Positions 25,467-34,181 of a DNA stretch of 64,000 bases are shown here, in pieces. A program made the translations under genes and the position numbers. The DNA is taken from positions 481,652 through 545,651 of the forward strand of contig NZ_JAKRFZ010000003.1 in the NCBI RefSeq assembly GCF_022347765.1, written 5' to 3'. The notes under the pieces were generated by a model that was not told the origin of the DNA, did not search any database, and saw only the letters and a list, made by a program, of their open reading frames with translations. Position 1 is the stretch's first letter; every line of letters begins with the position of its first letter. The DNA is from Pseudoalteromonas sp. OOF1S-7. GTDB lineage: Bacteria; Pseudomonadota; Gammaproteobacteria; Enterobacterales; Alteromonadaceae.

Positions 25467-26192
25467 CGCCCTTCGTTGTACTACGATGAGGATATTGAGA
25501 AAGCTCTTGATATAGACCCTTTTGAAAAAAGATCTGCTGAGCAAGCATTGAGAGTACTTATAGAGAAGTTAGACGATATACTTTTATACGTAGAACCTGA
25601 TATCAATGGTTTAAATTCCTATGGTCACAAAAGTAGAGAGCTTTTAATTTTAGCATGTACTGAGGTTGAAAACTCTTGGGTTTCATTGTTTAAAAAAGCC
25701 AGCATACAGCCAGAAAATGGTCGGATGTATACTACAAAAGATTACGTTAAACTATTACCCAAAGCATGCCTAAATGAGTTTGAAATAGCTTTTAAAAATT
25801 ATAGTTGCTTGAGGAAATTTCAACCATTTTCAAACTGGGCAGTAGCTAATCCCACGAGATCACTGCCATGGTATGATGCATATAATAAGACTAAGCATGA
25901 TCGTGCTACTTCATTTAATGTAGCTATACTAGAGAATGTGATGGATGCAATTGCCGCAAATGTAGCTATGTTTTGTGCTAAGTATGGACCATTTAGTTTG
26001 TTTCGGGGAAGTAACACACTCTCTTCTCTAGTTAATCAGCATCTTAGTATTAACCTGAAAAATAGTGATTTTACAACGTACTACATACCTAAGATTACAT
26101 TGCCAGAGGGAACTAAAAGGGACCTTTTTGTATATGACCGTTATCGAGAAGGCCATCATAATGGCTGGAATGTACAACCTCTTGTAATTTAA
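25467..26192 (+). CDS. Hypothetical protein with YNKTKHDR motif (downstream part)
   Basis: The frame opens directly after the TGA at 25464 and runs to TAA at 26192. The first usable codon is TTG at 25476, with no ribosome site before it. The product (about 238 aa) is helical and has LPWYDAYNKTKHDR near residue 135. This resembles the W-x-x-Y-N-x-x-K-H-x-R pattern of some HEPN-like helical proteins, but this similarity is weak and no RNase activity should be assumed. The lack of start signals and the shared frame with the upstream 101-aa protein suggest both are parts of one gene. Confidence 0.5.
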   Translation, partial: RPSLYYDEDIEKALDIDPFEKRSAEQALRVLIEKLDDILLYVEPDINGLNSYGHKSRELLILACTEVENSWVSLFKKASIQPENGRMYTTKDYVKLLPKACLNEFEIAFKNYSCLRKFQPFSNWAVANPTRSLPWYDAYNKTKHDRATSFNVAILENVMDAIAANVAMFCAKYGPFSLFRGSNTLSSLVNQHLSINLKNSDFTTYYIPKITLPEGTKRDLFVYDRYREGHHNGWNVQPLVI

Positions 26193-26436
26193 TAAAAATA
26201 TTTTAGTAATATGCACAATGTCCTCCATTGGTGTTCCCACATAAAGTTGCATCCGTGATTGAGCTACTAACCACGGTCACGTTGGTATTGCTCACGCTCA
26301 CAAATACTAGCCAATCACTCTAGGTCGGTATTAAAAGCCCTTGTGCTTTGTTGTTTCAGTCTGACAAGCCACATAGCGAGATCAGTCAGGTACATCTATA
26401 GTATCAGCAAGGCTTAGTTTATTGTCGTGAAGCAAA

Positions 26437-27201
26437 ATGCACTGGACCTTGTTTTTATTGATGCTGTTTGGGTGGACACTGGTGCATGCTACTGTGCCCA
26501 TTCGTATCGCAACCGGTGAATACCCGCCATTTACCGGCAGCCAACTTGTTGACGATGGTTTTGTTAATCATCTCATTCGCCAGGCGCTTGCAAGAGAAGG
26601 CCTGGAGGCCGAATTTGTCTATTTGCCCTGGAAGCGCAGTTTTCAGGCTGCTCAGCAAGGGCAATATGATATGGCGTCTTACTGGGTTTGCGAACACGAA
26701 TATCAGCAGCACTTTTATTGCAGCGATGAGCTTTACCGGGGTCAGCTGTTGCTTTATTTTCGTGCCGATACACCTTTGCCGCAGTGGCAAACCATAGATG
26801 ACCTTAAGCCTTATCGCATTGGTGCGATTTTAGGGTATGAATATGTGCCTGAGTTTCGCAAGGCAATGGAAGCAGGCGATCTGGATGTGATCATGGTCAG
26901 CAATGACCGACTTAATCTAAATATGTTGCTGAACGACCGTGTCGACTTGATCTTGTTGAGTGATATCGCAATGCAAAGTCTACTCATTGAACATTTTCCA
27001 TCTTTACACGTAGATAAAATCCGGGCGCATCCAATACCGTTTTTAGAATACCGGGCACATGTGTTGTTACCCAAATCATTAAAGGGCAGCGCGGCTTTGC
27101 GAACACGCTTTAATGCTGGCCTGGAAACACTCAAAGCGTCAGGTGAGTTCGAGCGTCAATGGCAACGGCTATTGCGGGGGGAGTTTGTACCAAAGCGTTA
27201 A
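26437..27201 (+). CDS. Periplasmic amino-acid-type solute-binding protein (SBP_bac_3)
   Basis: 254 aa with a signal peptide ending near residue 19 (VHA-TV). Type II binding-protein features: IRIATGEYPPFTG at the start, LIRQALAREGLEAEFVYLPWKRSFQAAQQGQYDM in lobe 1, and DRVDLILLSD in the second lobe. The WKR-A-QQG-D signature is common in orphan SBP_bac_3 proteins of marine gammaproteobacteria. No permease or ATPase is nearby, so it may feed a distant system or act as a sensor. The ATG is at 26437 without a strong ribosome site. Confidence 0.85.
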   Translation: MHWTLFLLMLFGWTLVHATVPIRIATGEYPPFTGSQLVDDGFVNHLIRQALAREGLEAEFVYLPWKRSFQAAQQGQYDMASYWVCEHEYQQHFYCSDELYRGQLLLYFRADTPLPQWQTIDDLKPYRIGAILGYEYVPEFRKAMEAGDLDVIMVSNDRLNLNMLLNDRVDLILLSDIAMQSLLIEHFPSLHVDKIRAHPIPFLEYRAHVLLPKSLKGSAALRTRFNAGLETLKASGEFERQWQRLLRGEFVPKR

Positions 27202-27428
27202 TAATTTGGCTAAGGTCAAATTAGCAAAAATTCTTTGTTGTCTTTGACAAGAGCGGAGCCGGAGCGTTGAAAGCAACGTAAACTCAAATTTTATCTGATT
27301 ACTTATTAGGGACACTTTAAGAGTAAGATATATTTTATTAATATATTCATTATTTTATTTAAGGTGTTGTAATAAAGTGTTGCTGTGTTACTTTTTGATC
27401 AGTTTTTTGTAAGCAAAAGGAAATCAAA

Positions 27429-27659
27429 ATGAAGTTAAATCTTAAGAAGAAAAGCATCAAATCGCTCAGTTCGGACAGCAAAAAGCTTCCTAATGCAGCA
27501 ACGCCCGCTGTCGCTGGTGGTGCACATTCTGATTATGTATGTGAAACGGCTCAATATTGCAATAGTAATGATTGCTACACTAAAGCATGGATTGATAATT
27601 GTAACCCTCATCATTATACCTACCAAGGTACAGGGTGTTGCGAAACCACCCTATGTTAA
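27429..27659 (+). CDS. GG-leader Cys-rich peptide, putative RiPP precursor
   Basis: 76 aa. The leader-like half (MKLNLKKKSIKSLSSDSKKL, then PNAATPAVAGG) is basic and ends in a double-Gly motif, the form seen in precursors cut by C39-type peptidase transporters. It closely resembles leaders of annotated class I lanthipeptide-like precursors of Pseudoalteromonas, as I remember them. The core of about 45 residues has seven Cys (spacing C-x6-C-x4-C-x8-C-x11-CC-x4-C), plus Thr, Ser and aromatic residues. AAAGGAA precedes the ATG. No modification enzyme or transporter is in the window, so the mature product is unknown. An unmodified disulfide-rich bacteriocin is an alternative. Confidence 0.6.
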   Translation: MKLNLKKKSIKSLSSDSKKLPNAATPAVAGGAHSDYVCETAQYCNSNDCYTKAWIDNCNPHHYTYQGTGCCETTLC

Positions 27660-27976
27660 GTGCAATTGAGTAACGCCATGTGTAAGTCATTGCTCAAATG
27701 GGAAGCTTCGCAACAGATTTAATTCCCGAAATGATTTTATCGGCACATAACAAACGCAGCAGGATCATCATTCGAGTGAGCCTGCTGTTATCATTTTTCC
27801 TCTATACACTGCGTTGATGCGCAATTCTCCAAAATCAGCCAACCGCGCACTTTTGCACTGTGGTTTAACTCTGGCTGGAATTCATTACCGGAAGCCTGAC
27901 AGGGTCCAGTTAAACCCAGGGTTAGAGAGGTAAGCCTGTGTTAGAGCCAAATTTCGGCAAACTCGGTCTAACTCTT
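27660..27976. other. Gene-free stretch with a terminator-like hairpin
   Basis: Between the peptide gene and the converging regulator gene. CAGCAGG (27757-27763) pairs with CCTGCTG (27781-27787) over a 17-base loop, and an interrupted T stretch follows. Nothing else is visible. Confidence 0.4.
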
Positions 27977-29992
27977 CTATTTGACGCTCAGCCGCTTAAT
28001 ATCCCCCTCTACCGACTCCATTTTGGCAATTAGCAAAGTGCCATCGGCGGCAATATCGTAATGCCACAACAGATTCTGCGTTTTCAGGAGCTCTGGCAGG
28101 GTATTGCCGTCAAGCGACATACGCCAGATATGATCCGTTTTTGACCAGGCGCTTTGCCAGTACAGGAAACCATCCCTCAGTCTGGGGTTCGTCACTTGGT
28201 GATAAGCTTGGGGCGCAAGTGATGCAAGTCGCGATTTATCTGACAGAGATTCAGCCAGATCTGTGACGCGATAAATGGTGGAATGTTTAAACACAAGCCA
28301 GTTTTGTGCTTGATAGTCAAACAGCAGCAGATCTGAACTGACGTTATAGCGGCGCTGTAATTGCCCGGACTTACCGTAGATCAGCACCTCGTGGCCGTCG
28401 GAGGCCCACAGGGTTTGGCTGTCCAGCCAGCCAAAATGGCTAAGCGAGTGCGATAACTGCGGGGTAAAGGTTTGCACCACACCCGAACGGTCAAGCAACA
28501 GCAAACGGGATTCCCGGTTAGCCAGAATATAGGCATTGTCCGGGCTCCAGGTGACAAAGTTGACGTATTCATCGCCGGTGTGATGAGTCAGCTGGATCAC
28601 CCGATCATTGCTGTGCAGATAAATCTCGCAGGCACCGGTGCGGCGCGACATAAATGCCGTCTCGCCCAGGTTGTTGGTGACAGGCAGATAGTCATGACTT
28701 GAACTGGAAAAAATCGGCAGGTTGTCTTTGTCGCGGATATTCACCTGCCAGCTTTCGGCGGCACTGAAAATATCCCCCTGATTGTCCACACTCAGGCTGC
28801 TGAAGAGCCCTTGCGGCGTTGCAATGACCGGATACTCATGGCCGTCCCGGGTTGTGGCTATCAGGTTATGATGTTTGCTGCTGTCATTGGTGATCATGCT
28901 GTGGTGTTTTGGGTCGTAAGCAATCAGCCACACGGGGTAAGGCCAGCGCATTTGTACCTTAGCATCTAAGGTGATCAGTCGGGAGTGCAGGTTGGCATCT
29001 TTGATCAGGTAGTAAGTTTGCTCATCCCAGCCGCGCAGTGCGGTGATCAGCTTATCGCCTTTGTTCAACTTTAACGGGATAGGAATATATCTATTACTAT
29101 CAATATTATACTGATAAGCATGCGTCCCTGTTTTATCGCGTACTGTTGCAATCAGCTGCGTGTCTGAGCGCCACGAGGGGGCCTGAATATGATAACAGGG
29201 CTGGTTCCGAGATTGGTGGAGCTGCTGGCCGAGTGAATTGACCACCAGCAGTCGACAGCCATCGCCCTGGTACTGCCAGAATGCCAGCCAGTCCTTATTT
29301 GGGTGCCAGGCTGGTTTTGCAACCCGGCTATCAAAACTCAGGTGCGCTTTGTGACCTCCCTGCTTATCGCTGATAATCAGGGTATTAAAGTCGTCAACGT
29401 AAGCCAGCAGAGGCTTGCTGGTGTGGGCGGCGACATCAAACTCCAGCCCCAGTTCATAGGTGATATCTTCAACATCATAGTGTGGCAGAGCTATGGGTTC
29501 TGGCGCTGAGGAAAAATAGGCGATGGCACTGAAGCAGGCGGTAACTATGGGTAATACCAGTAATCGTGAACGTTTTTTACCATTGGCGGCGGGCTCAGCC
29601 GCTGAGGGGCTCTGGACCTCGGTATACGCGTGTGTTTGTGGCTGACACAGCTCAACGGGGGCAATAAACACATAACCCCGTTTGGGCACTGTTTTGATAA
29701 AGCGAGGCTGTTTGGCACTGTCATTCAGAATACGGCGTAACTTGGTCAGCAATTGATACAGGCTATTGGATTCGACAATGGTATCTGGCCACAACGCCTT
29801 GCTCAGTGCATCCCGCGACAGTACCGTGTCAGGCGAAACGACAAAGAGCTCCAGAAGCCTGGCAACCTGAGGTTCAAGCTTAATGATCTCCTGGCTGTCT
29901 GGCGCGCGCAGTTCATCTTGACTCGCATCAAACTGCCAGAACAGAAAGTGATAGTACTGAGCGCGTGTGTAAGTCTCCCAGTTTGAATCCAT
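27977..29992 (-). CDS. CadC-like transmembrane regulator with TolB-type beta-propeller
   Basis: 671 aa. The N-terminal winged-helix domain of OmpR/PhoB type (about residues 15-110) has LEPQVARLLELFVVSP, VLSRDALSKALWP, VESNSLYQLLTKLRRIL and FIKTVPKRGYVF. A transmembrane helix follows at about residues 143-162 (LLVLPIVTACFSAIAYF). The periplasmic region carries repeated W-x-x-D blades (WHPNKDWLAFW, WSPDNAYILANRES) typical of TolB/PD40 propellers. It should sense something in the periplasm and bind DNA while membrane-bound, as CadC and ToxR do. The target is unknown. The gene converges on the Cys-rich peptide gene and is divergent from the 30258 gene, either of which could be regulated. Confidence 0.85.
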   Translation of the reverse strand: MDSNWETYTRAQYYHFLFWQFDASQDELRAPDSQEIIKLEPQVARLLELFVVSPDTVLSRDALSKALWPDTIVESNSLYQLLTKLRRILNDSAKQPRFIKTVPKRGYVFIAPVELCQPQTHAYTEVQSPSAAEPAANGKKRSRLLVLPIVTACFSAIAYFSSAPEPIALPHYDVEDITYELGLEFDVAAHTSKPLLAYVDDFNTLIISDKQGGHKAHLSFDSRVAKPAWHPNKDWLAFWQYQGDGCRLLVVNSLGQQLHQSRNQPCYHIQAPSWRSDTQLIATVRDKTGTHAYQYNIDSNRYIPIPLKLNKGDKLITALRGWDEQTYYLIKDANLHSRLITLDAKVQMRWPYPVWLIAYDPKHHSMITNDSSKHHNLIATTRDGHEYPVIATPQGLFSSLSVDNQGDIFSAAESWQVNIRDKDNLPIFSSSSHDYLPVTNNLGETAFMSRRTGACEIYLHSNDRVIQLTHHTGDEYVNFVTWSPDNAYILANRESRLLLLDRSGVVQTFTPQLSHSLSHFGWLDSQTLWASDGHEVLIYGKSGQLQRRYNVSSDLLLFDYQAQNWLVFKHSTIYRVTDLAESLSDKSRLASLAPQAYHQVTNPRLRDGFLYWQSAWSKTDHIWRMSLDGNTLPELLKTQNLLWHYDIAADGTLLIAKMESVEGDIKRLSVK

Positions 29993-30257
29993 CTTAGTCA
30001 GGCTACCTTATTTGTGTTTATCTGTTTGATTGGCGTGGTAATCGAGTCCATATCAGGTTCTGTCAATCCACTGCGGCTTTCGCAATCTAATGAGTGGCAA
30101 TCAAATGATTATCCGGGTTTATGAGCTGAAATTAACCTAGTTCAGAACAAAGTCAATAATCATCAGCGCTTGATCATCCTTATTCAGGAAACTTTCAGCT
30201 TTTTTGCGACGCTTTTCTGCTGCAATGCGTGCAGTTACTCATATTGGGAGCAGTTAT

Positions 30258-32525
30258 ATGAAGCAATGTTATTGGGTCTTGTGCATCAGTGCCGTGTTGA
30301 ACAGTCACGCACTGTGGGCAAATCAGGTCCGGGACGCTCAGATAGACCTCGATGGTCGTCTGGATGAAGCCTCCTGGCAGAGCGCCAGGCAGTTTACGCG
30401 TTTTTATCAGGTGGTTCCTGCCACCCTTACCGCCCATACCGATAAGGTGCATGCCAGGGTATTTAGCGATAAATCAGGTGTTTACATTGGTATTGTTAAC
30501 TATCAGGATGAGGCGAGCAGGCAGAAGCAGTTTAATATTCAGGACGCCTTTATGCAGGCCGAATTCAATCGCATTGTCGTCGATTTTGCCGGTGATGGCA
30601 GTGGTGCCTATGAGTTCGCGGTAACACTGGGCGGTGGCACGCAGGATGCGGTATTGACCCCACAGCTGACCAAGGACAGCGACTGGGATGGTGACTGGCA
30701 GTCTGCGACGTTCGAGGCGGCGGATTTCTGGTCCGCCGAGGTGTTTATTCCCTGGCATACCGTGTCTTTTTATAACCCGGCGCACCATGTTGACAGCGCG
30801 CAAGGCGAAATCGGGATTTCTATTCAACTTTATGACCTGAGTAAAAATTATATCTATGCAAATCAAAAGCAAACAACCAGTAATAGCGACTTTTATCTGG
30901 GTATGCCCAAGCTGAAATCGGCCATCCCACAGCACAGCCAGCTGAGTTTTGTGCCTTATATTAGCCATCAGCAGCATTTTGCTGAGCAGGTGACTGATAA
31001 CAGCGACAGCGATGCGGGCTTTGATCTGTTTTATAAACCCAATCACCACCAAAAGTGGTCGGTGGCGGTGAACCCGGACTTTGGTCAGGTGGACAGTGAT
31101 GAGGTCGATATTAACTACAGCGCCGTTGAAACGCTGCGCAGTGACAAGCGGCCCTTCTTTACCCAGGATATAGGTGTGTTCAGTGTACAGGCATTGCAGG
31201 ATACAAAGCTAATTCATACCCGACGGATTGGAGCCGGCAGCGATGACGGCAGTGAGTTTATTACGCCCATCGACCTGGCTACGCGCTTTGTCCATCAGGG
31301 CGAGACTATGCAGGTCGGCGCGTTTGCGGTCAAAGAAAATGATCTGGACAGTGACGCCGGAAAGCGCTTTTATGCGGCCCGGGCTAAATATCGACAAAAA
31401 CACTGGCAGTCGGGTGTACTGGCCACTTATACCGATCGCCCCTGGCTGGCGCGTAATGCTAAGACTGTGGCCTGGGACAGCCAATATCAAAGTGCCACCT
31501 GGTCGTTTCAGGGGGCGCTACTGGCCAGTCAGGTGGCGCAATTGAGCAAACAAACGGGAAATGGTATATCAATGCAGCTGGGGTATCAGTTCTCGCCAAA
31601 CACGACGTTGGAAGGACGCTATCTTAAGCTCAATGACCATTTTGATAACAGTGATTTAGGATATGCTCAGCGCAACAACTGGCAGTACAGTGAGGCGAAA
31701 TTTAGTCATGCAATCAATACTCAAAGCGACTGGTTATCACGTATTAAGCACTCACTGACTGTACGCTATGAGGCTGATAATGACGGATTGAAACTGCCAG
31801 CCAGACAGGCCTACCTGAGTCAGTGGTTACTGGCAAATGGCGGGCAAGTTGACCTGCATTTGGACAGAGTCAGTGGAGGCTGGCAGGACAATATCGGCCG
31901 TGACAGTCAGGCTTTTGAGGTGCCTGGAAACTGGGAAACTCGGGTAATGTATATCAGTCCTTATACCGGAAAATTCTCCTGGGCTGCCAGCTTTGAGTAT
32001 GACAGGGAAGGGTTTGCAGGCAGTGCGCAGCAATATGCGGTTGATCTGACTTGGCTGCCGCACCCCAACTGGACGCTGAAATTCAATAATTTTTACCGCT
32101 CAGGGGATGGCTGGTTAGTGGCAAGCGACACGGATCAGATCACTCAGTATGAACGGGATTTCTTCGTTAATAAAATTCAGGTAAGTGGTCTTGTCACCGA
32201 CAGGCTGGAATTTTCTTCAACACTGGAGTGGGCTGTACTTGAGGCGCGCAGCGACCAGGTTTTTGCATTGCAGGACCACCAGCGCCAGCTGTTACATGAT
32301 GTGGATACCAGTTTTGAAGACCGTCGTTTGTCCAGCCAGTTTAAGCTGCGTTACCGGATGGGCGCCTTGTCCGATCTGTTTTTAGTTTATCGCCGCGGCG
32401 CGGCAGTGGGAGACAGTTTACCCCGAGGTCAGATTGGTTCTCAGGCCTGGCTTGAGAGCGCCAGGCAACTGTGGCAGGCACCGATGCAGGACTCAGTGCT
32501 AGTGAAAGTCAGGTATAAGTTCTGA
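30258..32525 (+). CDS. Carbohydrate-binding family 9-like / DUF5916 protein
   Basis: 755 aa from ATG 30258, chosen because GGGAG lies seven bases upstream and a signal peptide follows (ending near LWA-NQ). An N-terminal CBM9-like beta domain (IDLDGRLDEASWQSA ... VHARVFSDKSGVYIGI, about residues 25-200) is followed by a long DUF5916 region rich in aromatic beta strands, ending in VLVKVRYKF. That ending is an outer-membrane barrel type C-terminus with terminal Phe. The family is often near outer-membrane uptake systems but has no proven function. The CadC-like gene is divergent upstream. Confidence 0.82.
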   Translation: MKQCYWVLCISAVLNSHALWANQVRDAQIDLDGRLDEASWQSARQFTRFYQVVPATLTAHTDKVHARVFSDKSGVYIGIVNYQDEASRQKQFNIQDAFMQAEFNRIVVDFAGDGSGAYEFAVTLGGGTQDAVLTPQLTKDSDWDGDWQSATFEAADFWSAEVFIPWHTVSFYNPAHHVDSAQGEIGISIQLYDLSKNYIYANQKQTTSNSDFYLGMPKLKSAIPQHSQLSFVPYISHQQHFAEQVTDNSDSDAGFDLFYKPNHHQKWSVAVNPDFGQVDSDEVDINYSAVETLRSDKRPFFTQDIGVFSVQALQDTKLIHTRRIGAGSDDGSEFITPIDLATRFVHQGETMQVGAFAVKENDLDSDAGKRFYAARAKYRQKHWQSGVLATYTDRPWLARNAKTVAWDSQYQSATWSFQGALLASQVAQLSKQTGNGISMQLGYQFSPNTTLEGRYLKLNDHFDNSDLGYAQRNNWQYSEAKFSHAINTQSDWLSRIKHSLTVRYEADNDGLKLPARQAYLSQWLLANGGQVDLHLDRVSGGWQDNIGRDSQAFEVPGNWETRVMYISPYTGKFSWAASFEYDREGFAGSAQQYAVDLTWLPHPNWTLKFNNFYRSGDGWLVASDTDQITQYERDFFVNKIQVSGLVTDRLEFSSTLEWAVLEARSDQVFALQDHQRQLLHDVDTSFEDRRLSSQFKLRYRMGALSDLFLVYRRGAAVGDSLPRGQIGSQAWLESARQLWQAPMQDSVLVKVRYKF

Positions 32526-32620
32526 CAATCACAGTGCTGTCCCACGCTGTGTGAATATTTCTCAATTCACAGCGTGTGTTCAGCGTCGCATACTGAGTTT
32601 TTATATTCAGGGACAAGGCT

Positions 32621-33526
32621 ATGCCAATAAGACATGCAATGATTGTGAGCGCGGGGTTGAGCCTGCTTGCTTCGTGCGCCTCTCATCAGGGCGCAACCAG
32701 CCTGTATCAGGCGCAGGATTGGATCACGGATGGGGTGTTTACTGACGGGGTGGAAGGCCCGGCAGTGGATCGTGATGGCGTGCTGTTTGCGGTCAACTTT
32801 GCTCAGCAGGGGACGATCGGTCAGGTGTCCGGGCGCGATAAGGCAATCCTGTACCTGACCCTGCCCGAGGGGAGCACTGGAAACGGGATCCGCTTCGACC
32901 CGCAGGGTAATATGTATATAGCCGATTATACCGGTCACAATGTACTGAAAGTATCGCCCGACAAATCGGTTGCTGTGCTGGCTCATAACCCGCAAATGCA
33001 CCAGCCCAATGATTTGGCGATCAGTGACAGCGGTGTACTCTTTGCCAGCGATCCGGATTGGCAAAACAGCCAGGGGCAAGTATGGCGCATCTCTCCCGAT
33101 GGCCAGACTCAGTTGCTGCGAGCCAATATGGGAACCACCAACGGCATAGAAGTTAGTCCGGATAACCGTACCTTGTACGTTAATGAGAGCGTACAGCGCC
33201 GGATCTGGGCATTCCCACTCGATGAGGAGGGCATGACAGGCACGCCAGAATTGTTTTATGAATTTACCGATCATGGCCTGGACGGCATGCGCTGTGATGA
33301 AAATGGCAACCTGTATGTAGCCCGTTATGGCGCAGGTGAAGTAGTGATACTTTCTCCACAAGGTCAGCTTTTACGCAAGGTTGAATTAAAGGGCCAGTAT
33401 CCAACCAATATTGCCTTTGGTGGTCAAGATGGTAAGCGGGTATTTGTGACGATGCAAAAACGAGGTGCTATAGAGACCTTTATCACCGAGCATGCCGGGC
33501 GTGCTTTCAATAGGCATACTTTGTAA
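32621..33526 (+). CDS. SMP-30/gluconolactonase/LRE-like lipoprotein
   Basis: 301 aa with a lipoprotein signal (lipobox LLASC, Cys about residue 19). It folds as a six-bladed propeller of the SMP-30 type: EGPAVDRDGVLFAVNF, GNGIRFDPQGNMYIADY, QPNDLAISDSGVLFASD, TNGIEVSPDNRTLYVNES and DGMRCDENGNLYVARYG place the metal-binding Glu, Asn and Asp residues at the expected blade positions. It probably hydrolyses a lactone or sugar derivative in the periplasm. The substrate is unknown. AGGGACAAGG precedes the ATG. Confidence 0.88.
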   Translation: MPIRHAMIVSAGLSLLASCASHQGATSLYQAQDWITDGVFTDGVEGPAVDRDGVLFAVNFAQQGTIGQVSGRDKAILYLTLPEGSTGNGIRFDPQGNMYIADYTGHNVLKVSPDKSVAVLAHNPQMHQPNDLAISDSGVLFASDPDWQNSQGQVWRISPDGQTQLLRANMGTTNGIEVSPDNRTLYVNESVQRRIWAFPLDEEGMTGTPELFYEFTDHGLDGMRCDENGNLYVARYGAGEVVILSPQGQLLRKVELKGQYPTNIAFGGQDGKRVFVTMQKRGAIETFITEHAGRAFNRHTL

Positions 33527-33592
33527 ACACGGGCGTATATTCGCGCTAAGGTGTTATGTTAATATCAAATCAAGTAACAAACAGGGACCTGT

Positions 33593-34174
33593 ATGATAGA
33601 AGTAAAACACCTTACAAAAGTGTATCTACACGATCCGATTTTCTCTGACTATAGCGCGACATTTGCAGAACAGAAACTCTGTATTGAAGCGCCAAATGGA
33701 CTGGGGAAAAGCACCTTATTCAGAATTATTGCAGGCCTCGATGATGCCTTTCATGGGGATGTGTTGTTTGACGGGCGACTCCAGAACGTGGCACAGCAGG
33801 TGGTGGCACTGGCCAGCGACTCCATTCCATATCCAGAATTTCTGACAGCCAGACAGCTTCTGCAACTAACGGCAAAAAGCTGGTCATGTTCCTGGCCTGA
33901 ACTGATAATAAACCAACTGGCATTTGAGTCATTTCTGGATACGCGCTACGGCGCCTTGTCATCCGGCAATCAGAAAAAGTGTCAGCTTATTAACGCCATG
34001 ATGCGCAATACACCTTACCTTTTACTGGATGAACCCAGCGCCGCGCTGGATCATGCCAGTCTGGAGGTGCTGTTAGCGTGGCTAAAGCAGCATCCGGCCC
34101 AGGTAATCATCAGCTGTCACGAACCTCAAGCTTTTATTGATATTGGCTTTGTCACCCAGCCATTATTTGAGTGA
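33593..34174 (+). CDS. ABC transporter ATP-binding protein (short)
   Basis: 193 aa, shorter than the usual 220-240. Walker A reads APNGLGKST (about residues 34-42, with P-N-G-L rather than G-x-x-G-S). The signature LSSGNQKK and Walker B LLLDEPSAALD are near residues 122 and 143, and the H-loop is in ISCHE. It starts with ATG at 33593 behind AGGGA. The membrane-protein gene follows after seven bases, so the two probably form one exporter-type system. The compact ATPase with a separate permease recalls small lipid or antibiotic exporters, but no substrate can be named. Confidence 0.88.
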   Translation: MIEVKHLTKVYLHDPIFSDYSATFAEQKLCIEAPNGLGKSTLFRIIAGLDDAFHGDVLFDGRLQNVAQQVVALASDSIPYPEFLTARQLLQLTAKSWSCSWPELIINQLAFESFLDTRYGALSSGNQKKCQLINAMMRNTPYLLLDEPSAALDHASLEVLLAWLKQHPAQVIISCHEPQAFIDIGFVTQPLFE

Positions 34175-34181
34175 GGTACTG

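Noticed and set aside
24600..26436. Genomic island integrated at the last tRNA-Asp gene
   Set aside because: Composition is AT-rich, but there is no integrase and no second copy of the tRNA 3' end, so attachment sites cannot be shown.
32567..33361. 264-aa reading frame opposite the SMP-30-like gene
   Set aside because: Antisense shadow of a well-supported propeller protein; no start signals or recognisable domain.
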